This document shows, in pieces, positions 1 to 10,568 of a stretch of DNA of 64,000 nucleotides (position 1 is its first letter; each line of letters opens with the position of its first letter). The DNA lies in contig NC_134456.1 of NCBI RefSeq assembly GCF_047948215.1, positions 82,972,515 through 83,036,514 of the forward strand, given 5' to 3'. Under the pieces are notes generated by a model that worked only from the letters and a program-made list of their open reading frames with translations, made no database searches and was not told where the DNA came from. Made by a program: the position numbers and the translations under genes. Source of the stretch: Lycorma delicatula. Taxonomy: Eukaryota > Arthropoda > Insecta > Hemiptera > Fulgoridae.

Positions 1-1380
1 CCTTAAACTTTTGTCCAGAAGTACCCCCAAGTATTTTGTTTCTTTTACTTCATCAATTCTCTGTCCTCTGATATTTAGATTCACACTTCTTAATGGTCTT
101 CTACCCGAGAGGACCAGGCAACAGGATTTATTAGGAGCTATTTCTAATTTGTTATCCTCCATCCATTCATCTATTGTTCTAAGCGCTTGGTTTGCCTTGT
201 TCTCCAGTTCATTAACATCTCTGTCTTCTACAAATATTGCGATATCATCCGCGTATCCTACTATCGATACCCCTTCGGGGTAGTTCAGCCTGAAGATTTT
301 ATCATAGAAAACATTCCATTAGGTTGGGCCAAGGACAGATCCCTGCGGCACCCCTCCGAATACCTGAAATATGGCTTTCCTTTCTAGAGTTTTGACCTCT
401 ATGAACCTATTTTGCAGATATTGATCTACCTGATTTACTAAGTATTTACTTATTTGCATGGCTTGAAGCGCCTCAATGATGGCTATCCAGGGGACCGTAC
501 CAATTGCGTTTCTAACATCAAGCATTATGATCATGGGGATTTTTCTAGTCCTCCATGTACCGCTTCTGCAATTTAATGCCCAGTTTTTTACCTTCTCGAC
601 TGAGGTCACCGTGGACCGTCCCTTTCTAAATCCGTATTGTTCCGGATGTAGACATTGTTTTTCCTCTATTTCCTCTCTAAGTCTATTTTCTAACAAACTT
701 TCAACTACTTTTCCCATATTATTTATGAGCGTAATCGGTCTATATGCTGTGTTCTCTTGAATTTGTCCTGCCTTTGGGAGGAAGACTGTTCTTGCTTCCT
801 TCCAGCATTCAGGGAAGCTTCTATTTTGTAGGCCGTAGCTGGCTACATCGACTATTTCCCAAGGTACGATCCTAGCTATTATCTTAATGATGGCCGCTGG
901 GATGCCATCTGGGCCGGAGCTTTTCTTATTTTTTAATTTATTTATAGCTTCCATGACCTCTTTTTGTGTAAATCTTCCTCCCTGGCATTCTATCACCTCT
1001 CTATTATATTGCTCCTCCGTTCTGGGGAATAACTTTCTGATCTGCAACGCAGCCGTTTCTTCATTCAGTGTCGGAGCTTGTCTCCCAAGCTGCTTGGTTA
1101 CTATTTTGAAAGCCTTTCCCCACGGATCAGCATTCAACTCCTCGCATAGTTCTAACCATTTCCTTCTTTTGGCCTGCTTTATGAGGAAGTTAAGCGTCTT
1201 TCTCGCTTGCCTATATTGCTCTGTCGCAATGTTACATCCTATTTCCGAACCAACTCTAGCTCGCAACCTCTGGGCCGTCCTCTTGTGTCTTTGCATAATT
1301 CTACGCTGTTCCTCTATCTCCCTGGACCACCAGTAGACCATATTATGTTTAATATTATTTCTCCTCGGTATGTTCGCCAT
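1..1380 (-). pseudogene. LINE ORF2 reverse transcriptase domain, one in-frame stop, incomplete
   Basis: From 1380 leftward the frame encodes an R1-type RT: the linker MVYWWSREIEEQRR, the motif KNKKSSGPDGIPA, YRPITLINN, EQYGFRKGRST, the catalytic LDVRNAIG box, then FGGVPQGSVLG. A single TAA at 319-321 follows GSVLGPT, where the sister copy at 32 kb has an FWN-type continuation. Beyond the stop the same frame stays open to the window edge and contains the catalytic YADD box at 244-255 and LGVLLDKS. The missing C-terminus lies outside the window. The copy is inactive because of this stop and the frameshift with the endonuclease. Confidence 0.85.
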
Positions 1381-1408
1381 CTCTTCTTTAACTATATTTT
1401 GGAATATT

Positions 1409-2185
1409 TCAGGTTATCTGAGTACTATTTCTAATTCTATTTGCCGCATTATTAGCCACTCTATATATCTGTTGATCAGACAGTCTGATATTGTTATTTA
1501 TCTGTCTTATTTCTGGCCGTTGCTCTCTGAAGTTAACAAAGATGGCTCTGTGATCGCTGGCTGTTTCGTCATTAAGAACCATGAAATCAGCTGCATCAGT
1601 GCGCATCCTTCCATCAATTATAACTAAATCCAGGACCGATTGATGCCCTCTTGCTTGGTAGATGGCTGTCCCATCATTAATACATGTCATTCCTGTCGCT
1701 GCCAGCAATTCCTCCAGGAGTTTTCCTCTAGCGTTCGAGGAGACCGCTCCAGCTAGAACAGTCCTGCAGTTAAAGTCTCCAAGGACTACAGTTCTCTTCC
1801 GAGCTCGTATAATGACTTGTTGGAGGTCAAGGAGTCTGTTCTTAAGAGATTCCCTGCTGCAGTTAGGGCTGATATATACACCTATTATAATCGTATCGCT
1901 TACCTCAACAGCAATGAGTCCGTCACCTCTACCATACAGATCATAATCCACATTTCCAACGATCTTTCTAATTGCCACATCACCATTCCCATCGGTCAGC
2001 CACTGTTCTCTGGCCGCCGAATACACATTAGGTTCGGTGGCCACCAGGAAGTCCGCTTCGTATCTAGCTGCTATTTCTATGCTCAAATCACTAGAGAGTA
2101 GGCTCCTGTTATTATTAACTAGTATTACTTTAGTCATGACCTTTGTTACAGCACGGGTTCCCGGTCCTATGTGAAGTGGCTCCAC
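1409..2185 (-). pseudogene. LINE ORF2 endonuclease domain
   Basis: The open frame of 258 codons is an endonuclease/exonuclease/phosphatase-fold domain as found at the N-terminus of R1-type ORF2. Readable motifs are the N-terminal strand VILVNNNRS, the catalytic Glu in VATEPNVYS, VVLGDFNCRT and the terminal ETASDHRAIFV with the catalytic Asp-His pair. It nicks target DNA to prime reverse transcription. A likely true start is MTKVILVNN about 18 codons inside the open frame. The frame ends in a stop right after NSTQIT, and the RT continues in a different frame, so a small indel separates the two domains. Confidence 0.85.
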
Positions 2186-2939
2186 AGTCCAGGCAAATGG
2201 TCGCCTCCTTGCAATCTTTAATTACATGGCCGGGTTTACCACAGTTGAAGCAGAAGTTTGAACGGTCCTGGCCTCTGCACTCTCTTCTGCTGTGACCAGC
2301 ATCCCAACATCGATAACATTTCTCTATATCCGTCCGGATGTAGGCCCTGCAACTCACCCACCCTACTCTCAGCCTTGCTGCAATTAATTTCGTTGCATTC
2401 CTTTGACTTGTGACCACCGTGGCATTTTTTGTGTTTCCAAATGCCTCCCTTAGTGATGTGTCCTGGCCTCTGCACTCTCTTCTGCTGTGACCAGCATCCC
2501 AACATCGATAACATTTCTCTATATCCGTCCGGATGTAGGCCCTGCAACTCACCCACCCTACTCTCAGCCTTGCTGCAATTAATTTCGTTGCATTCCTTTG
2601 ACTTGTGACCACCGTGGCATTTTTTGTGTTTCCAAATGCCTCCCTTAGTGATGTGACCTGAAAGTTTTCTCCTTGTCCTAGTACCTTCTCTACCGCTTCC
2701 CTGACCTCTCGCTCAGTAGTGTCGCCTAGCATGTCTTTTACATGAACGACTGTTCTGCGGTCTCCTCTTGTTCTTATATCCACCTGGAGATCCTCTGCTC
2801 TGTTCTTCAGCAGGGAGGAAAACTCCCCCGCCTTCTGCGCCCCACTAATTCGGACCTCTAGTTGTTGATCCCTTCCCTGTTTAATTGACAGTATTTCGCC
2901 GGCCTCCTCAACGTTAACCTTTTCTTTCATGGTTTTCAA
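2130..2939 (-). pseudogene. LINE ORF1 C-terminal part with four CCHC zinc knuckles
   Basis: The open frame of 269 codons encodes a gag-like domain followed by zinc knuckles: CYRCWDAGHSRREC twice, then CFNCGKPGHVIKDC (all C-X2-C-X4-H-X4-C) and a last knuckle CLDCGATSHRTGNPC with X5 before the final Cys. CCHC knuckles in LINE ORF1 proteins bind nucleic acid. The usual R1-type layout has three; the extra one comes from an exact 65-codon tandem duplication described separately. The reading frame ends at 2130 and overlaps the endonuclease frame, which starts at or before 2185, as is usual for ORF1/ORF2 of this clade. The N-terminal part of ORF1 lies in another frame upstream. Confidence 0.8.
2266..2655 (-). 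repeat. Exact 195-bp tandem duplication inside LINE ORF1
   Basis: The block 2266-2460 is repeated immediately at 2461-2655 with no difference seen on reading through. Each copy encodes 65 residues running from TSLREAFGN to RRECRGQD, including one whole CCHC zinc knuckle. The period (195) is a multiple of three, so the frame stays open across the junction. Confidence 0.9.
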
Positions 2940-2988
2940 CAGATCGGCATAAGATTTACCGGGGGCCCTTACTACGACCGTTTTACTT

Positions 2989-3429
2989 TCAACGACCGGG
3001 GGGGGTTCCCCTTCTTGTTGATACCGACCTCGACCTTGCCCTCCCTTGTTCGCTCAGGCTGGGGAGTAACATCCTCGGCAAGGTCTTACCCTTCCACATC
3101 ATGTATATTACTATTTTTCTCACTATGATGCCCGCTGGACCACTGGGAACCACAAAGACAGCTGACTCCAGCTTACCTACAGCTCTTCGTAAGGCCTTTA
3201 TAATGTGAGAGGCCATTATCTTATCTCCTTCTCTAGAGTCATAGATTACCGTGTACCTAGTTCCGGTATTTGTGATCTTTCCATCTTCGAGGATGGTGGA
3301 GTCTTGTAAGATCATTGCCCCAGGTGCCGTCCCAGCATACCGGCTGGATGGCTTTAATCCATTCAAATCGATGAAAAAACAGCTGTCATCTCCTGGTCTT
3401 AGATCTTTCTCCTGGGTCAGCCTGTTCAT
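2989..3429 (-). pseudogene. LINE ORF1 (gag-like) N-terminal part
   Basis: A 146-codon open stretch starts with MNRLTQEKDL and holds no recognised enzymatic motif. It lies directly upstream of, and in a different frame from, the zinc-knuckle part of ORF1 (2130-2939). The frame change sits beside a run of eight G at 2998-3005, a typical place for a one-base slip, either a real mutation or a sequencing error. In R1-type elements this region is an RNA-binding structural protein acting with ORF2 in the retrotransposition particle. That role is inferred from position, not from a motif. Confidence 0.6.
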
Positions 3430-3528
3430 TACCCAGGTTGACCATCGTGTGGGTAATCTGTCTATCAGTTGTTCACCCTATTCTCACCCTGATGTCAATT
3501 AACATTACTTAGAATTTCTTCTTATTTT

Positions 3529-3826
3529 TGACGTGAAACGTCTTTAAAATTACACCGAAACATACTGATACCAGAATAGAAATTTGTAGCGTAACGAAAA
3601 GGTCTATGTGATTCTACCTTAATAACTCCGTAACTATTAGTCTCAGAGAAGTAAATGCGATGTCATTTTATAATTTACATGATCAGCTCGTCGATACGAC
3701 TTTGAGTTTGTCTCATTGGCAAGCGGGTTGGGGGAGAGGGGGCACAGCGTAGATCGTCCAAAACTGTCGTTCTCGCTCATTTCCATTCAGTGTAGCTCAC
3801 GACTTAGACGTGATAGCGCAGTATTT
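3529..3826 (-). repeat. Partial copy of the uncharacterised repeat found at 13 kb and 23 kb
   Basis: The segment from TTGACGTGAAACG near 3529 to GATAGCGCAGTATTTG matches, in opposite orientation, the right end of the repeats at 13028-14313 and 22805-24100. It includes the stretches GCGTAACGAAAAGG and TTCCATTCAGTGTAGCTC. It is cut at about 3826, where RTE-like LINE sequence begins. Confidence 0.75.
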
Positions 3827-4872
3827 GTTTTTAGAAAAGGCATTCGATAACGTAGACCGGAATAAAATGTTCAGCATTTTAAAAATATTAGGGTTCAAGT
3901 ACAGAGATAGAAGAACGTTTACTTTACTAACATTTAAAGGAACCAAACAGCAACGGAAATAATTGAAGAACATAAGAAAGGAGCCGAAATAAAAAAGGGA
4001 GTCCGACAAGGATGTTCCCTATCCTCGTTACTTTTTAATCTTTACATAGAACGAGCAGTTAATGATGTTAAAGAACAATTTAGATCCGGAGTAACAGTAC
4101 AAGGTGAAAAGATAAAGATGCTACGATTTGCTGATGATATATTAATTCTTGCCGACAGTAAAAAAGATTTAGAAGAAATAATGAACGACGTGGATGATGA
4201 AGTCCTACGCAAGAAATACCGCATGAAAATAAACAAGAACAAAACGAAAGTAATGAAATGTAGTAAAAATAATAGACCACTGAATGTGAAAATAGGAAGA
4301 AAAAAGATTACGGAGGTAGAAGAATATTGTTATTTGGGAAGTAGAATTACTAAAGATGGATGAAGCAGGAGCGATATAAAATGGCGAATAGCACAGGCGA
4401 AACGAGCCTTCAGTCAGAAATATAATTTGTTTAACATCAAAAATTAATTTAAACGTGAAAAGATCTTTGAAAGTATATGTTTGGAGCGTAGCTTTATATG
4501 TAAGTGAACCTTGGACGATCGGAGTACATGAGAAGAAAAGATTAGAAGTTTTTGAAATGCATTGCTATAGGAGAATGTTAAAAATCAGATGGATGGATAA
4601 AGTGACAAATGAAGAGGTGTTGCAGCAAATTGATGAAGAAAGAAACATTTGGAAAAATATAGTTAAATAAAGAAGCAGACTTATAGGCCAAATATTAAGG
4701 CATCCTGGAATAGTTGCTTTAATATTGGAGGGACAGGTAGAAAAAAAAAATTGTCCAGGCAGGCAACGTTTGGAATATGTAAAACAAATTGTTAGGGATG
4801 TAAGATGTAGGGGGTATACCGAAATGAAACGAATAGCACTAGATAGGGAATTTTGGAGAGCTGCATCAAACG
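3827..4872 (+). pseudogene. RTE-like LINE reverse transcriptase, C-terminal half, degenerate
   Basis: Conceptual translation on the + strand, with several stops and frame changes, gives a reverse transcriptase: EKAFDNVDRNKM (catalytic box A), KKGVRQGCS, LRFADDILILADS with the FADD box at 4127-4138, EYCYLGSRITKDG, then a C-terminal domain with VFEMHCYRRMLKI and DKVTNEEVL. These are hallmarks of the endonuclease-reverse transcriptase elements common in arthropods, close to the RTE/CFDP2-like group by memory. The longest open pieces are 4118-4363 and 4455-4670. The copy lacks its 5' part and its 3' tail; it stops at TGCATCAAAC, where the 116-bp relative at 51473 continues into a poly-A tail. Confidence 0.8.
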
Positions 4873-5345
4873 TAACGGGGATAGGGAACGCCCTCCCTTT
4901 TTGATTTCGGCTCCTTTCTTATGTTCTTCAATTATTACTATTGCTGTTTGGTTCCTGTAGGTGTTATCATTGTTCTTCTATCTCTGTGTATGAACTCTAA
5001 TTTGTTTAAAATGCTGAACATTTTATTTCAGTCTACGTTATCGAATGCCTTTTCTGTCTATAAATGCCAAATGTATTGGTTTGTTTTTCTTTAATCTTCC
5101 TTCTATTATTAATCTGAGGTCTAAAATTGCTTCCCTTGTCCCTATACTCTTCCTGAAACCAAATTGGTCTTCTCCTAACACTTTTTCCACTCTCCTCTCA
5201 ATTCTTCTAGAATTCTAGTTAACATTTTTTATGCATGCCTAGATAATTGTTTGTATTCTTCAAATTTATCTGCTCCTGCTTTCTTTGGTATCATGACTAC
5301 AACACTCTTTTTGAAGTCTATCTGGTATTACTATACCATTTTTAC
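4873..5345 (-). pseudogene. RTE-like LINE reverse transcriptase, upstream half, inverted relative to its neighbour
   Basis: On the minus strand this stretch encodes the fingers part of the same LINE family: VVVMIPKKAGADKFEEY, EDQFGFRKSIGTREAIL, the AFDNVD box and KNIRKEPKSK. It shares about 200 bp with the start of the + strand copy just to its left, so the two are overlapping pieces facing each other. Several stops and short deletions make it non-functional. Confidence 0.75.
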
Positions 5346-6934
5346 TCATATTATACTTTTAACTGTTTTTATTAACTTAGATTAAATTGAACATTTTTAC
5401 CACGCGTATACTAATATATCATGTATCTCGTATATAATTTACTTGATTTTTATTGAAGGAGGCACTGATTTGATAAAAGATTTTAGTCTGATATCTGTAT
5501 TCTATTTTGATCTTGTAATTAAGTAGAATTTTAAAACTGACAAGTTTGTGGTTTAGTATACCTGATAATCATATAATTTTTTTTTAATAATTTCTTATTT
5601 TTAATAATTTATTTAAAGGTAAAATTATAGCTGAATAACGCGGTTTTCGTAATATATTTATTTATTTTTATGGATTGTGCAGTATATACCAACAGATCCT
5701 TATTTTCTCGAATTTTTTACTGAATTTCTTTTAGCAGTTATTACATTTAAAAGTTTGTTCTAGGAGAATAGAAAAAGTTTTTAGTAATTATAACTTTAAT
5801 TAGCTTTTACTTTTAACAGGTTCAGATCTGTGGAGAAAGGAATGATAAATTGACTTCCCATCAATTCTAGTTCATATCCTGATTGCTAATGCTATTACAT
5901 TTCTATTGTTCATTATTTTCACAATTTAGAGTAAAAAAATTTGTTTAATGATTTAAGAAACAAATTATGTATTTTAATAGGGGTGTTGTATACAATTATA
6001 ATTAATTATATTTATAATATCATCGCAACGAGGATTTTAGTTAGTTTAGTTTTTAATTTATTTTAGTAATTAATGAGAACCTGATTTATTTAAAAGAAAA
6101 TATTATTAATGAGTTATATGCCTACTATATTTGATGAGAAAAATGTATGGGAATCTGAACATATTATTTTATCACAATTCATATATCTACACACCTTTTT
6201 AATGATATAAGAAAATGATTATTTAATTCATTTGTTGATGTATTTTAAAAAAAAGTTTAATGCTCTAGCTATCGTATTTTTAAATGAATTACAATAGTGA
6301 TAGTGATATAAAAACTGCTTGTTCCAGAAAACTGGAATTGAACCCAGAACCATTGTGAAGATAATGAATTAGCATACCACAAAAAATAGAACGATGGTGA
6401 TAATTTATATGATTCTTAATCTGTAGAAAATATAACTTATAACATGTTTTTTCTGTAGATGAATTGCTAATCGATATAAATATTAGTTCATCGTGCGCGA
6501 GTGTGTCTGTTAGAATTGTAATAGATATAAATTTTACCAAGGAATTTTCATTTCTTTGGTTACAAACAGGTAAATATTCGGTTAGAATCCTAAAACAAGT
6601 TTTCTTAAAACGGATTTTAAAAAATATATATATTTTTTTAAATCGCTTTTAGTTATGTACCTGAGATTTCTGTCAGGTTAACTCGAATATTATTTATGCT
6701 CAATAGGATTCGAACCGCTGTCTGAAATTTTAAAAATAAAAAAAATTTCTTAAATATTTAAAAAAATAAAATTTATGAATTGTAATTTTTTTTACATTTG
6801 ATTTTTTTCTAAAATTTTCCGTAAATAAGTTATATATATATAAACCCCTTTATGAATGTTTTACGCAATGCATATCTAACATTTCATACAGAGTTAAAAT
6901 GAGTTAATTATCTGTCGTTAGTTTTATTGAAATC
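5346..6934. other. AT-rich sequence, no gene recognised
   Basis: Homopolymer- and TA-rich DNA with no ORF resembling a known protein and no splice-consistent conserved peptide. I see nothing reportable in it. Confidence 0.5.
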
Positions 6935-6949
6935 AGTTCTGGATTATGT

Positions 6950-7225
6950 AAACCGCCGGGTTGGTCTAGTGGTAAACTAGTCATCGCAAATCAGCTGATT
7001 TTGAAGGGTCGGGTAATCTATGGTTCAAATTCTTGTAAAGGCAGTTACTTTTAAACGGATATTAGTACTAGATTGTAGACATCGGTGTTCTTTGGTGGTT
7101 GGGTTTCAATTAACCCACACATCTCAGGAATGGTCGACCTGAGACTACACTTCATTTACATTCATACATATCATTCTCTGAAGTAATACCTTACGGTGGT
7201 TCCCGAGGCTAATCAGAAAAAAAAG
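6950..7225 (+). mobile_element. SINE family 1, full-length, with 15-bp target duplication
   Basis: A tRNA-like head carries a pol III A box (TGGTCTAGTGG, about 6962) and a B box (GGTTCAAATTC, about 7021). It is followed by the family body (TTCTTTGGTGGTTGGG, TCAGGAATGGTCGACC) and the tail CGAGGCTAATCAGAAAAAA. The 15-bp sequence AGTTCTGGATTATGT flanks it exactly at 6935-6949 and 7226-7240, as expected for insertion by target-primed reverse transcription. Confidence 0.92.
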
Positions 7226-7264
7226 AGTTCTGGATTATGTGGTTGATTAGTGGAAAAATATACT

Positions 7265-7555
7265 TTCTTTCTTTTTCCTGTTTAGCCTCGGGAATTACCG
7301 TTCAGGTATTACTTCAGAGGATGATATGTATGAGTGTAAATAAAGTGTAGTCTTGTACAGTCTCAGTTCGACTATTCCTGAGATGTGTGGTTAATTGAAA
7401 CCCAGCCACCAAAGAACACCGGTATCCACGATTTAGTATTCAAATCCGTATAAAAGTAACTAACTACCTTTACCAGGACTTGAACGCTGGAACTCTGGAC
7501 TTCCAAACAGTTGATTTAGAAAGACGCGTTCACCACTACACCAACCCGGTGGGTT
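7265..7555 (-). mobile_element. SINE family 1, full-length, opposite orientation, 15-bp target duplication
   Basis: The reverse complement reads head, body and tail of the same SINE as at 6950. GTGGAAAAATATACT flanks it exactly at 7250-7264 and 7556-7570. Only a few bases separate its left duplication from that of the neighbouring SINE, giving a tail-to-tail pair. Confidence 0.92.
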
Positions 7556-7570
7556 GTGGAAAAATATACT

Positions 7571-7916
7571 AAACAAACAAAAATCAACGTATCAATTTTT
7601 TTTTTAACAACCAATATGTGTAATGAAGTATTTTAATTCATTTCTAGGAAATTCTTTATTTTATGTATTTTATGAGAAATGAACTACTGATTTTGTATGG
7701 TTAAAAAATGCATTTATGTTATAACAACTCTGACGTTAAAAAAAACTCAATAACAATAACTTTTCTATTATAAATTTATAGTTTTAGAAGGTTTAACGAG
7801 GCTAGAATTAACAAATCGTATTACTTTTTTGTTGTAATTAATTATTACTAATATCTCGTCCGATAAAATTATTCACAACTAAACTTTTTAGATGTTATTC
7901 AATGTTAAATTTAGCA
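7571..7916. other. AT-rich spacer
   Basis: No coding or repeat signal recognised apart from A/T runs. Confidence 0.5.
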
Positions 7917-8767
7917 CAGTGAAACTTCTACAAAACGGATCCTTCAAAAAACGGAAACCTCCTCAAAACGTGCGGTTTATCAAGTCCCGATGTATATTTA
8001 TAAAAATTAATATTTTCAAGACGGAGACCTCCGCAATACGGAAACGGAAAGGAAATATATATTTTACTTTTAATTTTACGTATTAATCTATCCCATAAGA
8101 CGGAAAGGAAATTAAAAAAACAATTATTGTGCATTCCCACGATTTGTAAATTATAAATCCAGTAGATTATTATTATAATACAGTACTGCAACTGTTGTTT
8201 ATCTAATTATACGCCGTCGCATTCTTGGCTCAAACAGAAAACAAGGAGAGAACACAGAAAACAAACTTAACAGTTTCGGAAAAGCATTGGGTATGGTCGC
8301 ACAAGTGGAAGAATTCGCGATTCGTATAAACAGCGATGATTTGCGACAGAATATGTTAACCGCTAGTAATATTATTGAAAACGAAAGTTCGAAGAGTAAA
8401 TTATTGAAACAGAACACTGTACTTGATTATTTTAGATTATTATATTTTATTTTTAGGCTAAGTATATTTCTTCTAATTAAACGTAAGTTAAATGAAAAAT
8501 TACTAACTTGTAAAAATAAAAAAACACTTTTAGTGTGTAACTGAACAATTTTTGAAAATTGGTGGTAATGTTCTGTGTTTGCAGAATAATTTCCGGATTA
8601 TTCCAAACGTTTATCCTTGTCCAACTTCATTTTACATTTGTATAATTCACAGCACAGGACCTCAAAATAAATTAGCTCGATTTTTAAAAATTCTACAAGA
8701 CGGAAACCTCTTGAAAATGCAATTCTTACTCAGTCCTGTCAGATTCCGTTTTGGGAAGGTTTTACTG
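7917..8767 (+). mobile_element. pogo/Tigger-like DNA transposon remnant
   Basis: The left end reads CAGTGAAACTTCTACAAAAC and the right end, reverse-complemented, CAGTAAAACCTTCCCAAAAC, so it has inverted termini. TA follows the right end and CA precedes the left end, a possible decayed TA target site. Inside both ends the motif AACGGAAACCTC recurs, a layout known from Tigger-like elements. About 850 bp remain, far shorter than an autonomous element. The only coding trace is a transposase C-terminus at 8287-8440. Confidence 0.75.
8287..8440 (+). pseudogene. pogo/Tigger-like transposase C-terminal fragment
   Basis: The frame reads MGMVAQVEEFAIRINSDDLR and ends in LLKQNTVLDYFR. The EALGM-LEEF type start and the final T-x-L-D-Y-F are characteristic of CENP-B/Tigger/pogo transposase C-termini, by memory of the family. 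No DDE catalytic region survives. It lies between the two inverted ends of the 7917-8767 element, which supports the assignment. Confidence 0.6.
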
Positions 8768-9609
8768 TATAAAGAAAAAAAAAAAAATTTTTAACTTTTA
8801 ATTTTTAAATGCCTGATCATATCAAAAGAGATGAGAGAAACTGATTCCTACCTTTTAACTTGCGTAATAATCTAGTTTTTTTTTTATAACATTGACAGCA
8901 GAGTTGGATTGGTTAAACACAGTCTTGGCTTGATGTCAAAAAATAAAATAATTTTTCATAATTAACATAAGATATAATATTAAATTACTACTGACGTCTG
9001 ATTGCGTAGAAAGATAAACGCGACATATATAGAAGTTTTATCGGCGTTCACGAAGGATTTAATAATACAATCTTACATTTTTTCGATTTGTTTATATCGG
9101 TTCCAAATATTAGATATGAATACATGTATGCATACATACGCACATAATTTTGTTATAATTTTATTTTTAACTATAAAGATCCAAAAACGTTAAAAAATTA
9201 TAAAATTCAGAAAGTTTCCTCCGTTTTATATTATTGTAAAAGATAGGAAAATAAAAACGTAAACAGAATTTAATTATATAGAGCTACATCAACTATGATT
9301 TGTATTTAAATATTAATAAAACTATTATTTATTCAATAAAAATATTTTTTCTTTATATTATACGTTAATAACCATTATTTTATGTCAATTATGTTGTCCT
9401 GACATCTGTGGAGTATGTCAGTCACGTCTGATGTTTTAAAGTAAGAGGTGTCGTGCTCAAGTGATAGTGAGTTAAGTACAGTCGTGCGTAATACGATAAG
9501 TTGTACTTCCCAGACAAATAATAATGGAAAGTTAAAGTAGACTGTAAAATATAGGTTATATATTGTTGCTATGTAGGCTATTATTACTAATTGCAATAAA
9601 AATAAAAAT
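8768..9609. other. AT-rich sequence, no gene recognised
   Basis: No protein-like frame or transposon end found; A/T homopolymers dominate. Confidence 0.45.
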
Positions 9610-9870
9610 AAAATTATTGTATTATAATAATAAATTATCACGTTCCGTATGAAATATTACAGAGATTAAAAAAAATACAGAAATGAATTTCCCTAATTAA
9701 TGTGCCAATACTATATGTAGCGTATCGGTTCTTAGACGAAATTTAGTTTAAATATTGTCAGTTAGATAGAGCAACTAATCAATTCCCAACATTCCCTTAT
9801 ATTGTAGGTAATTCAACAGTAGCAACTGTTCGGTCTGTCCAGTAATTAGGTTTTTGTAGACAAAAGGGAA
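9610..9870 (+). repeat. Direct repeat, left copy
   Basis: The sequence from ATAATAAATTATCACGTTCC through GCGTATCGGTTCTTAGACG to CAACTGTTCGGTCTG recurs in the same orientation at 11318-11580 with modest divergence. The two copies flank a segment bounded by GTGGCGGCTC inverted ends. Confidence 0.8.
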
Positions 9871-10568
9871 GTGGCGGCTCAAGTATAGGGACTGTGGAAC
9901 TGCAGCACCCCCTATTTCCACTTTATATTATCGATAACATTTAATATAGTGAGTCCTTTTTTCTTTAATACTTTATTTATACTTACTTGTACATTGTATA
10001 ATCCTTCAGCTTAATGTCAGCCATCCCGAAGTTTATGAAAAAGGTACAAAAATCTTTGCGTGGAACTGTGCGTTTTACAGTTCCAGCGCCATGGTATTTG
10101 GCTGTTGTGCGCATGCGCACGAAGGAAGCTGCTCGCGAGGCTCCGAGGGAGAGAGAGCACTGTCGCTTCTGTAGTGCTTGTGCTGGTGGAAGGTAGTTTT
10201 TTTTTTTACTCCGCGTGTATATGGAACGTTCCTTATTTGTTCCCTTTTCTAGTTTAGTCGGTGCAAGGAATATGAAAGTTGTTTAGTTGTTTTATCAGTT
10301 GCGATCAGAAGATGGCGGAAAGGGCTTTTTGATTGCCAAATTTGTCCAAAAACATGCAGGAAGGGCAAAAAAGAAGGTAATTAGTAAAACTAATTATGTA
10401 TTTGTTTCTGTGTACATAGAAATTTAAATTAAGCACCGTTGAACTGTAGTGTTTTTAAGCGGATATTTTATTAAGTTATAATCTAATAATACTAAAAATT
10501 TTTATATGTATTGACATTTTATTATTTATTCGCTTAAACCGAATATAGTTTTTAAGCGCAATGTGCTT

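Larger units (their letters stand above)
1..3430 (-). mobile_element. R1-clade non-LTR retrotransposon (LINE), 3' part cut by window edge
   Basis: Reading right to left, the minus strand carries an ORF1 (gag-like, CCHC knuckles), an apurinic-type endonuclease and a reverse transcriptase that runs off the left edge. The order, the YWW-type linker before the RT and the CCHC ORF1 overlapping ORF2 are those of the R1 clade; clade assignment rests on remembered family features. The copy is dead: ORF1 changes frame near a run of eight G at 2998-3005, ORF2 changes frame between the endonuclease and the RT near 1380-1430, and the RT has an in-frame TAA at 319-321. A second, shorter copy of the same family lies at 31680-32550 on the minus strand. 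No 5' boundary or target duplication was found; a different repeat begins at about 3529. Confidence 0.85.

Noticed and set aside
10014..10257. Two overlapping short frames (MSAIPKFMKK and MELCVLQFQRH) in a GC-richer patch
   Set aside because: No family resemblance, no splice or conservation evidence, and they lie within the hAT-like remnant.
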